From Octadecabacter dasysiphoniae (GTDB lineage Bacteria; Pseudomonadota; Alphaproteobacteria; Rhodobacterales; Rhodobacteraceae), in NCBI RefSeq assembly GCF_021532615.1, contig NZ_JAKGAQ010000004.1, positions 124,001 to 188,000 on the forward strand: a DNA stretch of 64,000 nucleotides. Reading direction: 5' to 3'. This document shows positions 38,209-46,062 of the stretch, one piece after another. Below the pieces are notes generated by a model. That model saw nothing but the letters and a program-made list of their open reading frames with translations. It had not been told where the DNA came from and made no database searches. Made by a program: the position numbers and the translations under genes. Positions within the stretch are counted from its first letter, which is position 1. The number at the start of each line of letters is the position of its first letter.

Positions 38209-38658
38209 ATGGCGGGCATCGGCAGCTATTTGAAGAAACACACTGAGGCGCTTGTGAAGGACGTGGGGATTGAACCCGCGTGCGAACTTACGGGCAAATC
38301 CAAGGCGACGCTGGGGCGTTATTATTCTGACTCCGAAGAACATTCGGATCGCTTCATGCCGGTTGATGCTGTCGCACAGCTTGAGGCCGCGGCGAGCTAT
38401 CCGCATGTGACGTCGGCCTTGGCGGAACTACACGGAAGCACTCTTGATCAGACGAGCACGCCGAAGAATTCGGACGGTGGAATCAACTCCGATGTGATCG
38501 CCCTTAGTCAGCGGTTCGCGATGTTGATGGGCGAGTATCAGCAATCCATCGAGGACGGCGTGATCACCAACAATGAGGCCAAGCGGCTGTTGCGTGAAAC
38601 CGTTGAGCTGCAAAAGGTTCTGATCGACATGAAGCTGCACCTTGAAGATGAAGCCTGA
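38209..38658 (+). CDS. Small protein with HTH-like N-terminus, unknown function
   Basis: 149 residues from the ATG at 38209 (AGGGGA upstream). The N-terminal half ([23 protein letters not shown]) reads like a helix-turn-helix, and the C-terminal half ([19 protein letters not shown] to [17 protein letters not shown]) like a coiled coil. This build suggests a DNA-binding or phage-regulator-like protein. I do not know the family. The upstream open frame from 38044 has no ribosome site. The stop codon lies inside the start of arsH, so they are co-transcribed. Confidence 0.7.
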   Translation: MAGIGSYLKKHTEALVKDVGIEPACELTGKSKATLGRYYSDSEEHSDRFMPVDAVAQLEAAASYPHVTSALAELHGSTLDQTSTPKNSDGGINSDVIALSQRFAMLMGEYQQSIEDGVITNNEAKRLLRETVELQKVLIDMKLHLEDEA

Positions 38659-39367
38659 TATAGACACATCCGATATGCCCCACCTTGTCGGTGGGGCGTT
38701 GAAACCGCTTGATTTTTCTGCGCTGGTCGGGCCGGATGAGCCGGATCATCCGCCGCGCATTTTGCTGTTGTATGGATCGTTGCGCGACACCAGTTATTCG
38801 CGCGCGACGGCTGAGGAAGGCGCGCGGGTGTTGCGTGCCTTGGGCTGTGAGACAAAGTTTTTCGACCCGAGCGGTTTGCCGTTGCCCGATGATGCGCCCG
38901 CCGATCACCCCAAAGTTGCCGAGCTGCGTGACCTTGTGATGTGGTCCGAAGGCATGGTCTGGTCCAGCCCCGAACGCCACGGTGCCATGACGGGCATTAT
39001 GAAAACCCAGATCGATTGGATACCCTTGTCGCCCATCGGCGGGGTACGTCCGACACAAGGCAAAACGCTGGCCGTGATGCAGGTGTCTGGCGGGTCGCAG
39101 TCGTTCAATGCCGTCAACCAGATGCGTATTCTTGGGCGCTGGATGCGGATGGTGACGATCCCCAATCAGTCGTCCGTTCCCATGGCGTGGAAAGAGTTTG
39201 ACGACGGGCGGATGAAACCATCATCGCTGTATAACCGGATCGTGGACGTGATGGAAGAGCTGGCCCGTTTCACAGTGATGACCCGCGGGCGTAAAGATAT
39301 GCTTGTCGATCGCTATTCCGAACGGGTCGAAACGCTTGAAGACGTCCACAAGCGAGTGAACCGCTAA
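38648..39367 (+). CDS. arsH: ArsH, NADPH-dependent FMN reductase
   Basis: 239 residues. A flavodoxin-fold flavoprotein described as oxidising trivalent organoarsenicals in other bacteria. The FMN-binding [33 protein letters not shown] and the C-terminal [20 protein letters not shown] are typical. I use ATG 38648 rather than TTG 38642. No other ars gene is in the window, so it may serve general redox protection. It overlaps the previous gene by 11 bases. Confidence 0.92.
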   Translation: MKPDIDTSDMPHLVGGALKPLDFSALVGPDEPDHPPRILLLYGSLRDTSYSRATAEEGARVLRALGCETKFFDPSGLPLPDDAPADHPKVAELRDLVMWSEGMVWSSPERHGAMTGIMKTQIDWIPLSPIGGVRPTQGKTLAVMQVSGGSQSFNAVNQMRILGRWMRMVTIPNQSSVPMAWKEFDDGRMKPSSLYNRIVDVMEELARFTVMTRGRKDMLVDRYSERVETLEDVHKRVNR

Positions 39368-39373
39368 GTCATT

Positions 39374-39448
39374 CTAAACAAACGGAATAAACGGGATTCC
39401 GCAGGCCGTCAGGATGGTGAATGTTGTAAGTGCTAATAGTGCTTTCAT
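39374..39448 (-). CDS. Tiny predicted lipoprotein (24 residues)
   Basis: Reads MKALLALTTFTILTACGIPF and four more residues, then TAG. The lysine, hydrophobic stretch and LTAC lipobox make a complete lipoprotein signal, leaving a mature peptide of only about nine residues starting with the lipidated cysteine. AAGG lies upstream at a suitable distance. It begins 9 bases after the stop of the KAS III-like gene on the same strand, so it is probably co-transcribed. Similar very short lipoproteins exist in Rhodobacterales, with no known role. Confidence 0.7.
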   Translation of the reverse strand: MKALLALTTFTILTACGIPFIPFV

Positions 39449-39457
39449 TTCAATGCC

Positions 39458-40576
39458 TTATGCCCGTTCCAAAATAACAGAGCCGACGGAATAGCCCGCC
39501 CCGAACGAACAGATCAATCCTACATCACCTGGATTAAGATCATCTGAATATTTCGAAAACGCGATGATTGATCCCGCTGATGACGTGTTTGCGTAGTCTT
39601 GCAGGATGTTTGGCTGTTCGCCCGCGTCCGGTTCGTGGCCCAGAACCTTTTTGCCGATATAGTCGTTCATGGTCTTGTTTGCCTGATGCAGCCAGAGGCG
39701 TTTGAGGTCATCCGAGTGCACGCCTTCGTCGCCCATGTGGGCCGCGATGTGTTTGGACACCAAGGGCAAGACTTCTTTGAACACCTTGCGGCCGTTTTGC
39801 ATGAATTGCATGTCGCGCCGGTCTTCCATCTGGTCTTTGGTGCGGCGCAAGTACCCGTTATTGTTGCGGATATTGTTGGAAAACTGCGTTGCCAGACGGG
39901 TGGATTTGATTTTGAAATGGGGCCCTGTCAGGCCTTCATCCCGTTCGATCAGCACGGCAGTTGCGACGTCGCCAAAGATGAAATGACAATCGCGGTCGCG
40001 CCATTCGAGGTGGGCCGAGCAGATTTCCGGGCACACCACGAGGGCGCTGGTGATGCTGCCGGATTTGATCATGTCCGTGGCGGTCTGGATGCCGAAGGTC
40101 GCGCTGGAACACGCGACGTTCATATCAAAGGCGAACCCGTTGATATCTAACAGATTCTGGATTTCCACGGCGATGGCCGGATAGGCGCGTTCGTGGTTTG
40201 ACGCAGCACAGATGACGGCGTCGATATCGGCCGACGACCGCCCGGCCTGCGTCATGGCCTGCAATGCGGCATCAACGGCCATTTCCGCCATAAAGCTCGG
40301 TTCATCATCGCCGCGCGCTGGCAGGGATGGATACATGCGGGTCGGGTCCAGAACGCCTGATTTATCAAGAACATAGCGGCGTTCAATCCCCGACGCGGCA
40401 AGGATGAAATCACTGCTGGACTGTGGTTTTGCGTCTATTGTGCCAGCGGCGATGGCATCGGCGTTTTGTGCATTGAACAGATCCGCATGGGCGTTGAACG
40501 CGGCCACCAGTTCGTCGTTTGTGATGACATGTTCGGGCGTAAAAACCCCCGTTCCGGTGATGGCTGCGCTGTACAT
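39458..40576 (-). CDS. Beta-ketoacyl-ACP synthase III-like condensing enzyme
   Basis: 372 residues from the ATG at 40576 (GGGGGAC upstream). The frame runs on to 40693, but that part translates a DNA repeat. The thiolase-fold active site is complete: Cys156 in NVACSSATFG, His297 in LWLHQANKTM and Asn330 in DYANTSSAGS. It is longer than FabH (about 320) owing to insertions around residues 30-90. It likely condenses an acyl donor with malonyl-ACP, or diverts beta-oxidation products into lipid synthesis, as known for some beta-ketodecanoyl synthases. Confidence 0.88.
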   Translation of the reverse strand: MYSAAITGTGVFTPEHVITNDELVAAFNAHADLFNAQNADAIAAGTIDAKPQSSSDFILAASGIERRYVLDKSGVLDPTRMYPSLPARGDDEPSFMAEMAVDAALQAMTQAGRSSADIDAVICAASNHERAYPAIAVEIQNLLDINGFAFDMNVACSSATFGIQTATDMIKSGSITSALVVCPEICSAHLEWRDRDCHFIFGDVATAVLIERDEGLTGPHFKIKSTRLATQFSNNIRNNNGYLRRTKDQMEDRRDMQFMQNGRKVFKEVLPLVSKHIAAHMGDEGVHSDDLKRLWLHQANKTMNDYIGKKVLGHEPDAGEQPNILQDYANTSSAGSIIAFSKYSDDLNPGDVGLICSFGAGYSVGSVILERA

Positions 40577-40982
40577 TTTAGTCCCCCAGTTTTGGCGGGT
40601 ATTGGGACGCAAAGCGCACTGAATTGCAAGAGTGACGGGGCGTATGGGTCGGGTATGGGTTTGGTATGGGTCTGGTATGGTAAAATGGGCCACATCGCAG
40701 GGGCGGCGCGGTTCGGATTTGGGGGTGTCGCGCCCGGGATGGTGTTGTGGTGGACCAGTACCAGGCGGTGGGTTGCACAGCGGTGGCCGTGGCCTCTGGA
40801 AATCGCTATGATCGGTGTTCCTAAGTGTTCTGTTTCAGAGCGGAATTGAATGTTTCAATCGGTAAGAAACCGTGATGGCTTAACTTGAACGTAACGGCGT
40901 CGCGCGATAGTAAAAGTCCAGTATTTCTTGACTTTTCTGACTAAAATGGTTAGTTTTAGGTAATCTGAAGGGAGAATTTAGA
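40577..40982. other. Intergenic region upstream of the KAS III-like gene
   Basis: No gene is supported. It contains an 11-bp tandem repeat (separate entry) and an ACTAA/TTAGT inverted repeat (40940-40944 with 40950-40954) just after a TTGACT (40929-40934). The latter may be a promoter-operator for the short reading frame at 40983. Confidence 0.45.
40642..40680 (+). repeat. 11-bp tandem repeat, about 3.5 copies
   Basis: Units GTATGGGTCGG, GTATGGGTTTG, GTATGGGTCTG and a partial GTATGG follow one another without gap. The third unit position differences are C/T and G/T only. It lies about 65 bases upstream of the KAS III-like start, where it could affect that promoter. Confidence 0.8.
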
Positions 40983-41087
40983 ATGACCAAAGTTATGAGG
41001 CACGTCCGTTCCCATCCTTTTACGTCTCTCTTGGCTGCCGCGCCAGGGATCGTCGCAATCGCCCTCTTTGTGAGGGCGATCGTCTAA
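40983..41087 (+). CDS. Possible 34-residue membrane peptide
   Basis: An ATG 8-12 bases after GGGAG opens MTKVMRHVRSHPFTSLLAAA and continues to a hydrophobic end (PGIVAIALFVRAIV), then TAA. A basic N-terminus followed by one hydrophobic helix fits a small membrane peptide. The last codons form a perfect hairpin. There is no homology I can recall; the good ribosome site and composition are the only support. Confidence 0.45.
   Translation: MTKVMRHVRSHPFTSLLAAAPGIVAIALFVRAIV
41058..41080 (+). terminator. Hairpin at the end of the 34-residue frame
   Basis: ATCGCCCTC / GAGGGCGAT (41058-41066 with 41072-41080) is a perfect 9-bp stem with a 5-base loop. It lies between convergent units (the small frame and the K+ channel gene). 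No T-run follows, so it may protect mRNA ends on either strand. Confidence 0.5.
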
Positions 41088-41094
41088 TCTTGTG

Positions 41095-41538
41095 TCAGCC
41101 CTGCATCCAGCGCTGTGTGAGAACGACAAACAAACCCAAATAAATATAACCCAGCAACGCTTGAATGGCTGAGACCAGACGCAGCGGTTCGGTTGGTTGC
41201 AAGTCTCCGTATCCCAATGTCGTGAACGTCACCAACGTGAAATATGCGCTGTCGCCCAGCGTTTGAACCTTTGATCCGTCGTCATCGATACCGATTGTGA
41301 GGTTCACAAGCGACGCAATGAGCACGTAGATAGCTGCGTTTGCTAAAATCAGCTGCGATGCTGTTCGGGTGGAACTGCGACCCTGAAGGTGTTCGAGGAA
41401 AACGCTCATTGAGGCGGCGAACGAGGCGAGCACAATTACCGCACCGGCGAGACCATCAAGCTCGTTCACATAGAAATAGGTGACGGCAAGAAGCGCCAGA
41501 TTCATCGCAACTGAAAACTTGGCCTCAACATTCAGCAT
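41095..41538 (-). CDS. Two-pore-helix-type potassium channel family protein
   Basis: 147 residues. It has N-terminal membrane segments (about residues 10-25, 32-48 and 63-82), then a pore helix and the selectivity filter TLGYGD (107-112), and a last segment (LVSAIQALLGYIYLGLFVVL). This is the Ion_trans_2 pattern. It lacks a cytosolic RCK domain. It starts 10 bases after the carB stop on the same strand, so it may be read through from carB. Confidence 0.9.
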   Translation of the reverse strand: MLNVEAKFSVAMNLALLAVTYFYVNELDGLAGAVIVLASFAASMSVFLEHLQGRSSTRTASQLILANAAIYVLIASLVNLTIGIDDDGSKVQTLGDSAYFTLVTFTTLGYGDLQPTEPLRLVSAIQALLGYIYLGLFVVLTQRWMQG

Positions 41539-41548
41539 CAGTCCGGTC

Positions 41549-44500
41549 CTACCCCTGCAACGCCCGCACCTTCACGTCGCCTTCGACCTTTGCCTTCATC
41601 GCCAGCGCTGCCGCGTGGGAGCCTGACAGCGTCGTGTAATACGGGATGCGGTCGGCTAGGGCGATGGCGCGGATGGAACGGCTGTCTTCGACGGCGGCGG
41701 TGCCTTCGGTGCTGTTAAACACCAGTGCAATTTCACCATCCTTGAGAAGGTCGGCGACGGTGCGTCCGCCCTCGTAAACCTTATTCACGATTTCGGTCGC
41801 GATGCCTTTGTCGGCGAGCCAGCTGCCGGTGCCACGGGTGGCGCAGATGGTCATGCCGAGGTCGATGATGATCTGTGCGGCCTCAACCAGTTGCGGGCCT
41901 TTGTCGCTGTCTTTGATGGACATGAACACGCGGCCCGATGTGGGCAGATCAACGCCTGCGCCCATCTGTGCCTTCAGGAAGGCGCGATCGAACGAACGGG
42001 CCCAGCCCATGACTTCGCCGGTTGAGCGCATTTCAGGGCCGAGGATCGTGTCCACGCCGGGGAAGCGGTTGAACGGCAGCACGGCCTCTTTCACAGAGAA
42101 CCACGGTGTTTTCGGATCTGCCAAGGTAAACGCATCGCCCAGCGGCATGACGTCCATCGGATCTTCTGCGGCGGCATAGGGTGCGCGGTGCGGGAAGTTT
42201 GACAGAGGTTCACCGGCCATGAGGCGCGCAGCGATGGAGGCGACAGCTGAGTCGGTGGCTTTGGCAACAAACGGCACGGTGCGGCTGGCGCGGGGATTGA
42301 CCTCAATCAGGTAAACGTCGCCGTCTTTGACCGCGAACTGGATGTTCATCAGGCCGATCACCTTGAGAGCAATGGCAAGCGCGTGGGTCTGGCGTTTGAT
42401 TTCTTCGATGATGTCATCGGACAGGGTGTGGGGCGGCAGGGAACAGGCGCTGTCGCCGGAGTGAACGCCCGCTTCTTCGATGTGCTGCATGATGCCCGCG
42501 ACGTGGGTTTGCGTGCCATCAGAAAGGCAATCGACATCGACCTCAATCGCGCCGGACAGGTAGCTGTCGAGCAGGACGGGGCTGTCACCCGAGACCACCA
42601 CGGCGGTGGAGATATAGCGTTCCAGCTGGCCCATATCGCGCACGATTTCCATGGCGCGGCCACCCAGCACGTAAGACGGGCGGATCACGAGGGGGAAGCC
42701 GATGTCTGCGGCGATGTTCATGGCCTCTTCGTCGGTGCTTGCGATGCCGTTTTTTGGCTGAAGCAGGCCAAGGTCATTGACGAGGGCCTGAAAGCGTTCG
42801 CGGTCTTCGGCCCAGTCAATGCTGTCGGGCGACGTGCCGAGGATCGGGATGCCTTCGTCGGCCAGCGCCTGTGCGATTTTCAGCGGGGTCTGGCCGCCGA
42901 ACTGGACAATCACACCGTGCAGGGTGCCGTTTTCCTGTTCAACGCGCAGGATTTCCATGACGGATTCAAACGTCAGCGGTTCGAAATACAAACGATCCGA
43001 GGTGTCGTAATCCGTTGAAACTGTTTCAGGATTGCAGTTAACCATGATCGTTTCATAGCCCTGATCGGTTAGCGCGTAGCAGGCATGGCAGCAGCAGTAA
43101 TCAAATTCGATACCTTGGCCGATGCGGTTTGGGCCACCGCCAAGGATCACGACCTTTTTGCGATCCGAAGGGCGGGCTTCGCATTCTACGTCGCCCATCA
43201 TCGGGGCTTCGTAGGTGGAATACATATACGGTGTCTGGGCTTCGAATTCTGCGGCGCAGGTGTCGATCCGTTTGAAGGACGCGGTGACGCCGAGGTTGAT
43301 ACGTGCGCGGCGAATTGCGTCTTCGTCGCGCCCTGTCAGGATCGCAAGGCGCGCATCCGAAAAGCCGAGCATCTTGAGGTCGCGCAGGCCGTGTTCATCC
43401 ATCGGCAGGCCGTCCTTTTTGACGACGGCCTCTGCATCGATGATTTCGCGGATACGGGCGAGGAACCAAGGATCGAACGACGTGACGGCCTGAATGTCAT
43501 CATTGGACAACCCGTGGCGCATGGCCTGGGCGATCACCCTGATGCGATCCGGCGTTTGTTTGGCCAAGGCTTTGGTGATGGCGGCCACGTCTGGCGCGCC
43601 TTCGATTATGATGTCGTCAAAACCCGTCAGGCCCGTTTCCATCGACGCGAGCGCTTTTTGCATGGATTCATGGAAGGTGCGGCCGATGGCCATGGCTTCG
43701 CCGACGGATTTCATCGCCGTTGTCAGGTAGGGTTCGCTGCCGGGGAATTTTTCAAACGCGAAGCGCGGGATTTTGGTGACGACGTAGTCGATGCTGGGTT
43801 CGAACGATGCGGGCGTGACGCCTGTGATGTCGTTGTCGAGTTCATCCAGCGTAAAGCCCACGGCGAGTTTCGCGGCGATCTTGGCAATCGGGAAACCCGT
43901 CGCCTTGGATGCCAGCGCGGAGGAACGCGACACACGCGGGTTCATTTCGATCACGACCATGCGCCCATCGGCGGGGTTCACCGCCCACTGCACATTGGAC
44001 CCACCTGTTTCGACGCCGATTTCACGCAGCACATTGATAGAATGGGTGCGCATCAGTTGGTATTCTTTGTCGGTCAACGTCAGGGCAGGAGCGACGGTGA
44101 TTGAATCGCCCGTGTGCACGCCCATGGGGTCCACGTTTTCGATGGAACAGACGATGATGGCGTTGTCGGCGGTGTCGCGCACGACCTCCATCTCGTATTC
44201 TTTCCACCCGAGGAGCGACTGGTCGACGAGGATTTGCGCAACGGGGGATGCTTCCATGCCGGTGCGGCAGAAATGTTCGTATTCGGCGCGGTTGTACGCC
44301 ACGCCGCCGCCTGTGCCGCCCATGGTAAAGGCGGGGCGGATGATGGCGGGCAGGCCGATTTCCTCGAGCGCGTCGAACGCGATGGCGAGGCCTGCGGGAA
44401 TGTCGAATTTGTCGGTGACGCGGGGGGCGTCTTTGTCTTTGGTGGGCGCTGTGACGATTGTCGCTTTGGGGTTTTCGATGCCAAGGCGATCCATGGCTTC

Positions 44501-44974
44501 GCGGAACAGCTGACGGTCTTCGGCCATTTCGATGGCTTCGCGTTTGGCGCCGATCATTTCGACGTTCGCGACCTCGAGGATGGATTTGTCGGCGGCATCT
44601 GCGCCAAATTCGGCGAGTACCGCATCAAGGTCCGCGCCTGTGAACAGCTGGGAAATCGTCATTTCATCCACCGACAGCGCGGTGTTCAGGCCGGTCTGCC
44701 CGCCCATTGTGGGCAGCAGCGCATCGGGGCGTTCCTTGAGGATGATTTTGGCGACCACGGCGGGGGTAATGGGTTCGATATAGGTCGCGTCCGCCATGTT
44801 GGGGTCGGTCATGATCGTGGCGGGGTTCGAATTGACCAGCACGACGCGGTAGCCTTCTTCGCGCAAGGCCTTACAGGCTTGGGCACCCGAGTAGTCAAAT
44901 TCGCAGGCTTGCCCGATCACAATAGGGCCCGCGCCGATGATCATAATCGACTGGATGTCGGTACGCTTTGGCAT
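41549..44974 (-). CDS. carB: Carbamoyl-phosphate synthase large subunit
   Basis: 1141 residues. It makes carbamoyl phosphate from bicarbonate, ATP and glutamine-derived ammonia for arginine and pyrimidine synthesis. Two homologous ATP-grasp halves are visible: the first begins [22 protein letters not shown], the second [35 protein letters not shown] and [15 protein letters not shown] are the matching catalytic strands. The C-terminal MGS-like allosteric domain starts near residue 1000. It has its own promoter (45007-45034). carA is not in the window. Confidence 0.97.
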   Translation of the reverse strand: MPKRTDIQSIMIIGAGPIVIGQACEFDYSGAQACKALREEGYRVVLVNSNPATIMTDPNMADATYIEPITPAVVAKIILKERPDALLPTMGGQTGLNTALSVDEMTISQLFTGADLDAVLAEFGADAADKSILEVANVEMIGAKREAIEMAEDRQLFREAMDRLGIENPKATIVTAPTKDKDAPRVTDKFDIPAGLAIAFDALEEIGLPAIIRPAFTMGGTGGGVAYNRAEYEHFCRTGMEASPVAQILVDQSLLGWKEYEMEVVRDTADNAIIVCSIENVDPMGVHTGDSITVAPALTLTDKEYQLMRTHSINVLREIGVETGGSNVQWAVNPADGRMVVIEMNPRVSRSSALASKATGFPIAKIAAKLAVGFTLDELDNDITGVTPASFEPSIDYVVTKIPRFAFEKFPGSEPYLTTAMKSVGEAMAIGRTFHESMQKALASMETGLTGFDDIIIEGAPDVAAITKALAKQTPDRIRVIAQAMRHGLSNDDIQAVTSFDPWFLARIREIIDAEAVVKKDGLPMDEHGLRDLKMLGFSDARLAILTGRDEDAIRRARINLGVTASFKRIDTCAAEFEAQTPYMYSTYEAPMMGDVECEARPSDRKKVVILGGGPNRIGQGIEFDYCCCHACYALTDQGYETIMVNCNPETVSTDYDTSDRLYFEPLTFESVMEILRVEQENGTLHGVIVQFGGQTPLKIAQALADEGIPILGTSPDSIDWAEDRERFQALVNDLGLLQPKNGIASTDEEAMNIAADIGFPLVIRPSYVLGGRAMEIVRDMGQLERYISTAVVVSGDSPVLLDSYLSGAIEVDVDCLSDGTQTHVAGIMQHIEEAGVHSGDSACSLPPHTLSDDIIEEIKRQTHALAIALKVIGLMNIQFAVKDGDVYLIEVNPRASRTVPFVAKATDSAVASIAARLMAGEPLSNFPHRAPYAAAEDPMDVMPLGDAFTLADPKTPWFSVKEAVLPFNRFPGVDTILGPEMRSTGEVMGWARSFDRAFLKAQMGAGVDLPTSGRVFMSIKDSDKGPQLVEAAQIIIDLGMTICATRGTGSWLADKGIATEIVNKVYEGGRTVADLLKDGEIALVFNSTEGTAAVEDSRSIRAIALADRIPYYTTLSGSHAAALAMKAKVEGDVKVRALQG

Positions 44975-45006
44975 GGCAGTGCCCCCCTATGTGCAAATTG
45001 TCCTGC

Positions 45007-45034
45007 GTTATAGGGATGGCGTGGACAGGTGCAA
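45007..45034 (-). promoter_or_regulatory. Promoter for carB
   Basis: On the minus strand TTGCAC (45029-45034) and TATAAC (45007-45012) are separated by 16 bases and lie 33 bases before the carB ATG. Both hexamers are close to consensus. Confidence 0.6.
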
Positions 45035-45044
45035 GGGGGGAACG

Positions 45045-45073
45045 TCGCCCGAACGGGGCGATTTTCGATTTTT
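45045..45073. terminator. Hairpin with T-rich tail between carB and bchJ-like gene
   Basis: TCGCCC-GAACG-GGGCGA (45045-45061) is followed on the plus strand by TTTTCGATTTTT. The shape is that of an intrinsic terminator for plus-strand transcripts, yet no plus-strand gene ends here; it may stop antisense transcription from carB or insulate the bchJ-like promoter. Confidence 0.45.
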
Positions 45074-45216
45074 CAAAACCGGGCAGGGCAAGTTTGCATT
45101 GACATGATGGCGCGGACAGGCGAAATCGGCGCCGCTGCGATGGCGCATTTCTATGCGGGTCCGGCGGCAGTCTCACAAAATGTTGACAGTTTTGCCTAGT
45201 TTATTGGCGTAAAATG

Positions 45217-45241
45217 CTAAAGTGTAAACTTTAGTTGACAC
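45217..45241 (+). promoter_or_regulatory. PpsR/CrtJ-type operator (TGT-N12-ACA) upstream of bchJ-like gene
   Basis: TGT at 45223-45225 and ACA at 45238-45240 with 12 bases between match the PpsR/CrtJ consensus. The site overlaps a TTGACA (45235-45240). A perfect CTAAAGT/ACTTTAG palindrome (45217-45234) and a 7/8 GTGTAAAC/GTTGACAC repeat (45222-45241) overlap it. PpsR represses photosynthesis genes under oxygen and light. The ATG of the bchJ-like gene is 108 bases downstream. Confidence 0.6.
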
Positions 45242-45348
45242 AATATTTGTCGCTTTAAGTTTGCAGTGTTGCACCCCGAACCTGTATTTTCGCCCCATCG
45301 GTATGTCGGCCCTTTGATGGCGCCGGCCCTTTTCACAAGGCGACGTCC

Positions 45349-45963
45349 ATGGTTGCACATTCAAAAATCGCGCTGCGCCGCCCCAATAAACCGGGGTTTA
45401 TGGCACCGGCAGTGGTGTTGGAAATGGCGAACGCGGTGAACGACGTGATGGGGGTGGACAATCTTGAACTGGCGTTGAAAGAGGCGCAGTTGTTCAGAAT
45501 GCCCAGCGTGACCGAACCTGTGCGCGAAGACAAAGCGGCGCGGTTGCACCAGACGGTGCGCAAACTGTGGCCTGAAGATGCGGCAGAAATCAGTGAGATC
45601 GCGGGCAAAGCTGCCGCGCAGCGGATCATTGAAACCCAGATCACGGTGCGCGCCCAGGCGATGCTGGCCAAAATGCCGCGTGCGACCGGGGCTTGGCTGT
45701 TGGCGAAAACCGCACGGCAAAACGCCTGGACCTTTGCAGGCGGCGGCGATTTCATCGTTGAAAGCGAATCCCGCTTTGTGCTGCACAGCAATCCTGTCGT
45801 GTTTGGTGAAGTTGCCAACGGCGCGGTGTGCCAGTTCCACGCGAGCCTGTTCGAAGAGATGTTCCGCACGCTGATCCATCCGCGTCTGGTGTGCAAAGAA
45901 GTCGCCTGTCAGGCCAGCGGGGCGGATGCCTGTACGTTTGAATTCGTGATGGCCCCGCACTAG
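45349..45963 (+). CDS. bchJ: BchJ-like V4R-domain protein (bacteriochlorophyll 4-vinyl reductase family)
   Basis: 204 residues. The C-terminal half carries a V4R-type domain (VVFGEVANGAVCQFHASLFEEMFRTL, then KEVACQASGADACTFEF with the conserved Gly-x-x-x-Cys-x-Phe ending). The N-terminal helices match BchJ of purple bacteria, which aids reduction of the C8 vinyl group in bacteriochlorophyll synthesis; its direct catalytic role is disputed and it may be a pigment-precursor carrier. It stands alone between carB and aspS, not in a photosynthesis cluster. The PpsR-type site upstream supports the assignment. Confidence 0.78.
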   Translation: MVAHSKIALRRPNKPGFMAPAVVLEMANAVNDVMGVDNLELALKEAQLFRMPSVTEPVREDKAARLHQTVRKLWPEDAAEISEIAGKAAAQRIIETQITVRAQAMLAKMPRATGAWLLAKTARQNAWTFAGGGDFIVESESRFVLHSNPVVFGEVANGAVCQFHASLFEEMFRTLIHPRLVCKEVACQASGADACTFEFVMAPH

Positions 45964-45997
45964 GGAGCGCGGCGCGTGATCCCTTGGCCTTAATCGC

Positions 45998-46026
45998 TTG
46001 ACTTTCGAGGGCTGGCACGGTGTATC
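45998..46026 (+). promoter_or_regulatory. Promoter for aspS
   Basis: TTGACT (45998-46003), a 17-base spacer and TGTATC (46021-46026) lie 37 bases before the aspS ATG. Good -35, moderate -10, optimal spacing. Confidence 0.6.
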
Positions 46027-46062
46027 GGCGCGACCAAGGACACCGTTTCAAAGGACGATACC

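Noticed and set aside
43085..44104. 339-codon plus-strand frame, and the similar one at 44114-45013
   Set aside because: Antisense to carB; composition is that of a shadow frame and no family is recognised.
45045..45073. Terminator of a plus-strand gene
   Set aside because: The hairpin plus T-run is real, but no plus-strand gene ends here; kept only as a structural feature.
45173..45364. 63-codon minus-strand frame upstream of bchJ-like gene
   Set aside because: It covers the operator/promoter region, has no ribosome site and no protein-like pattern.
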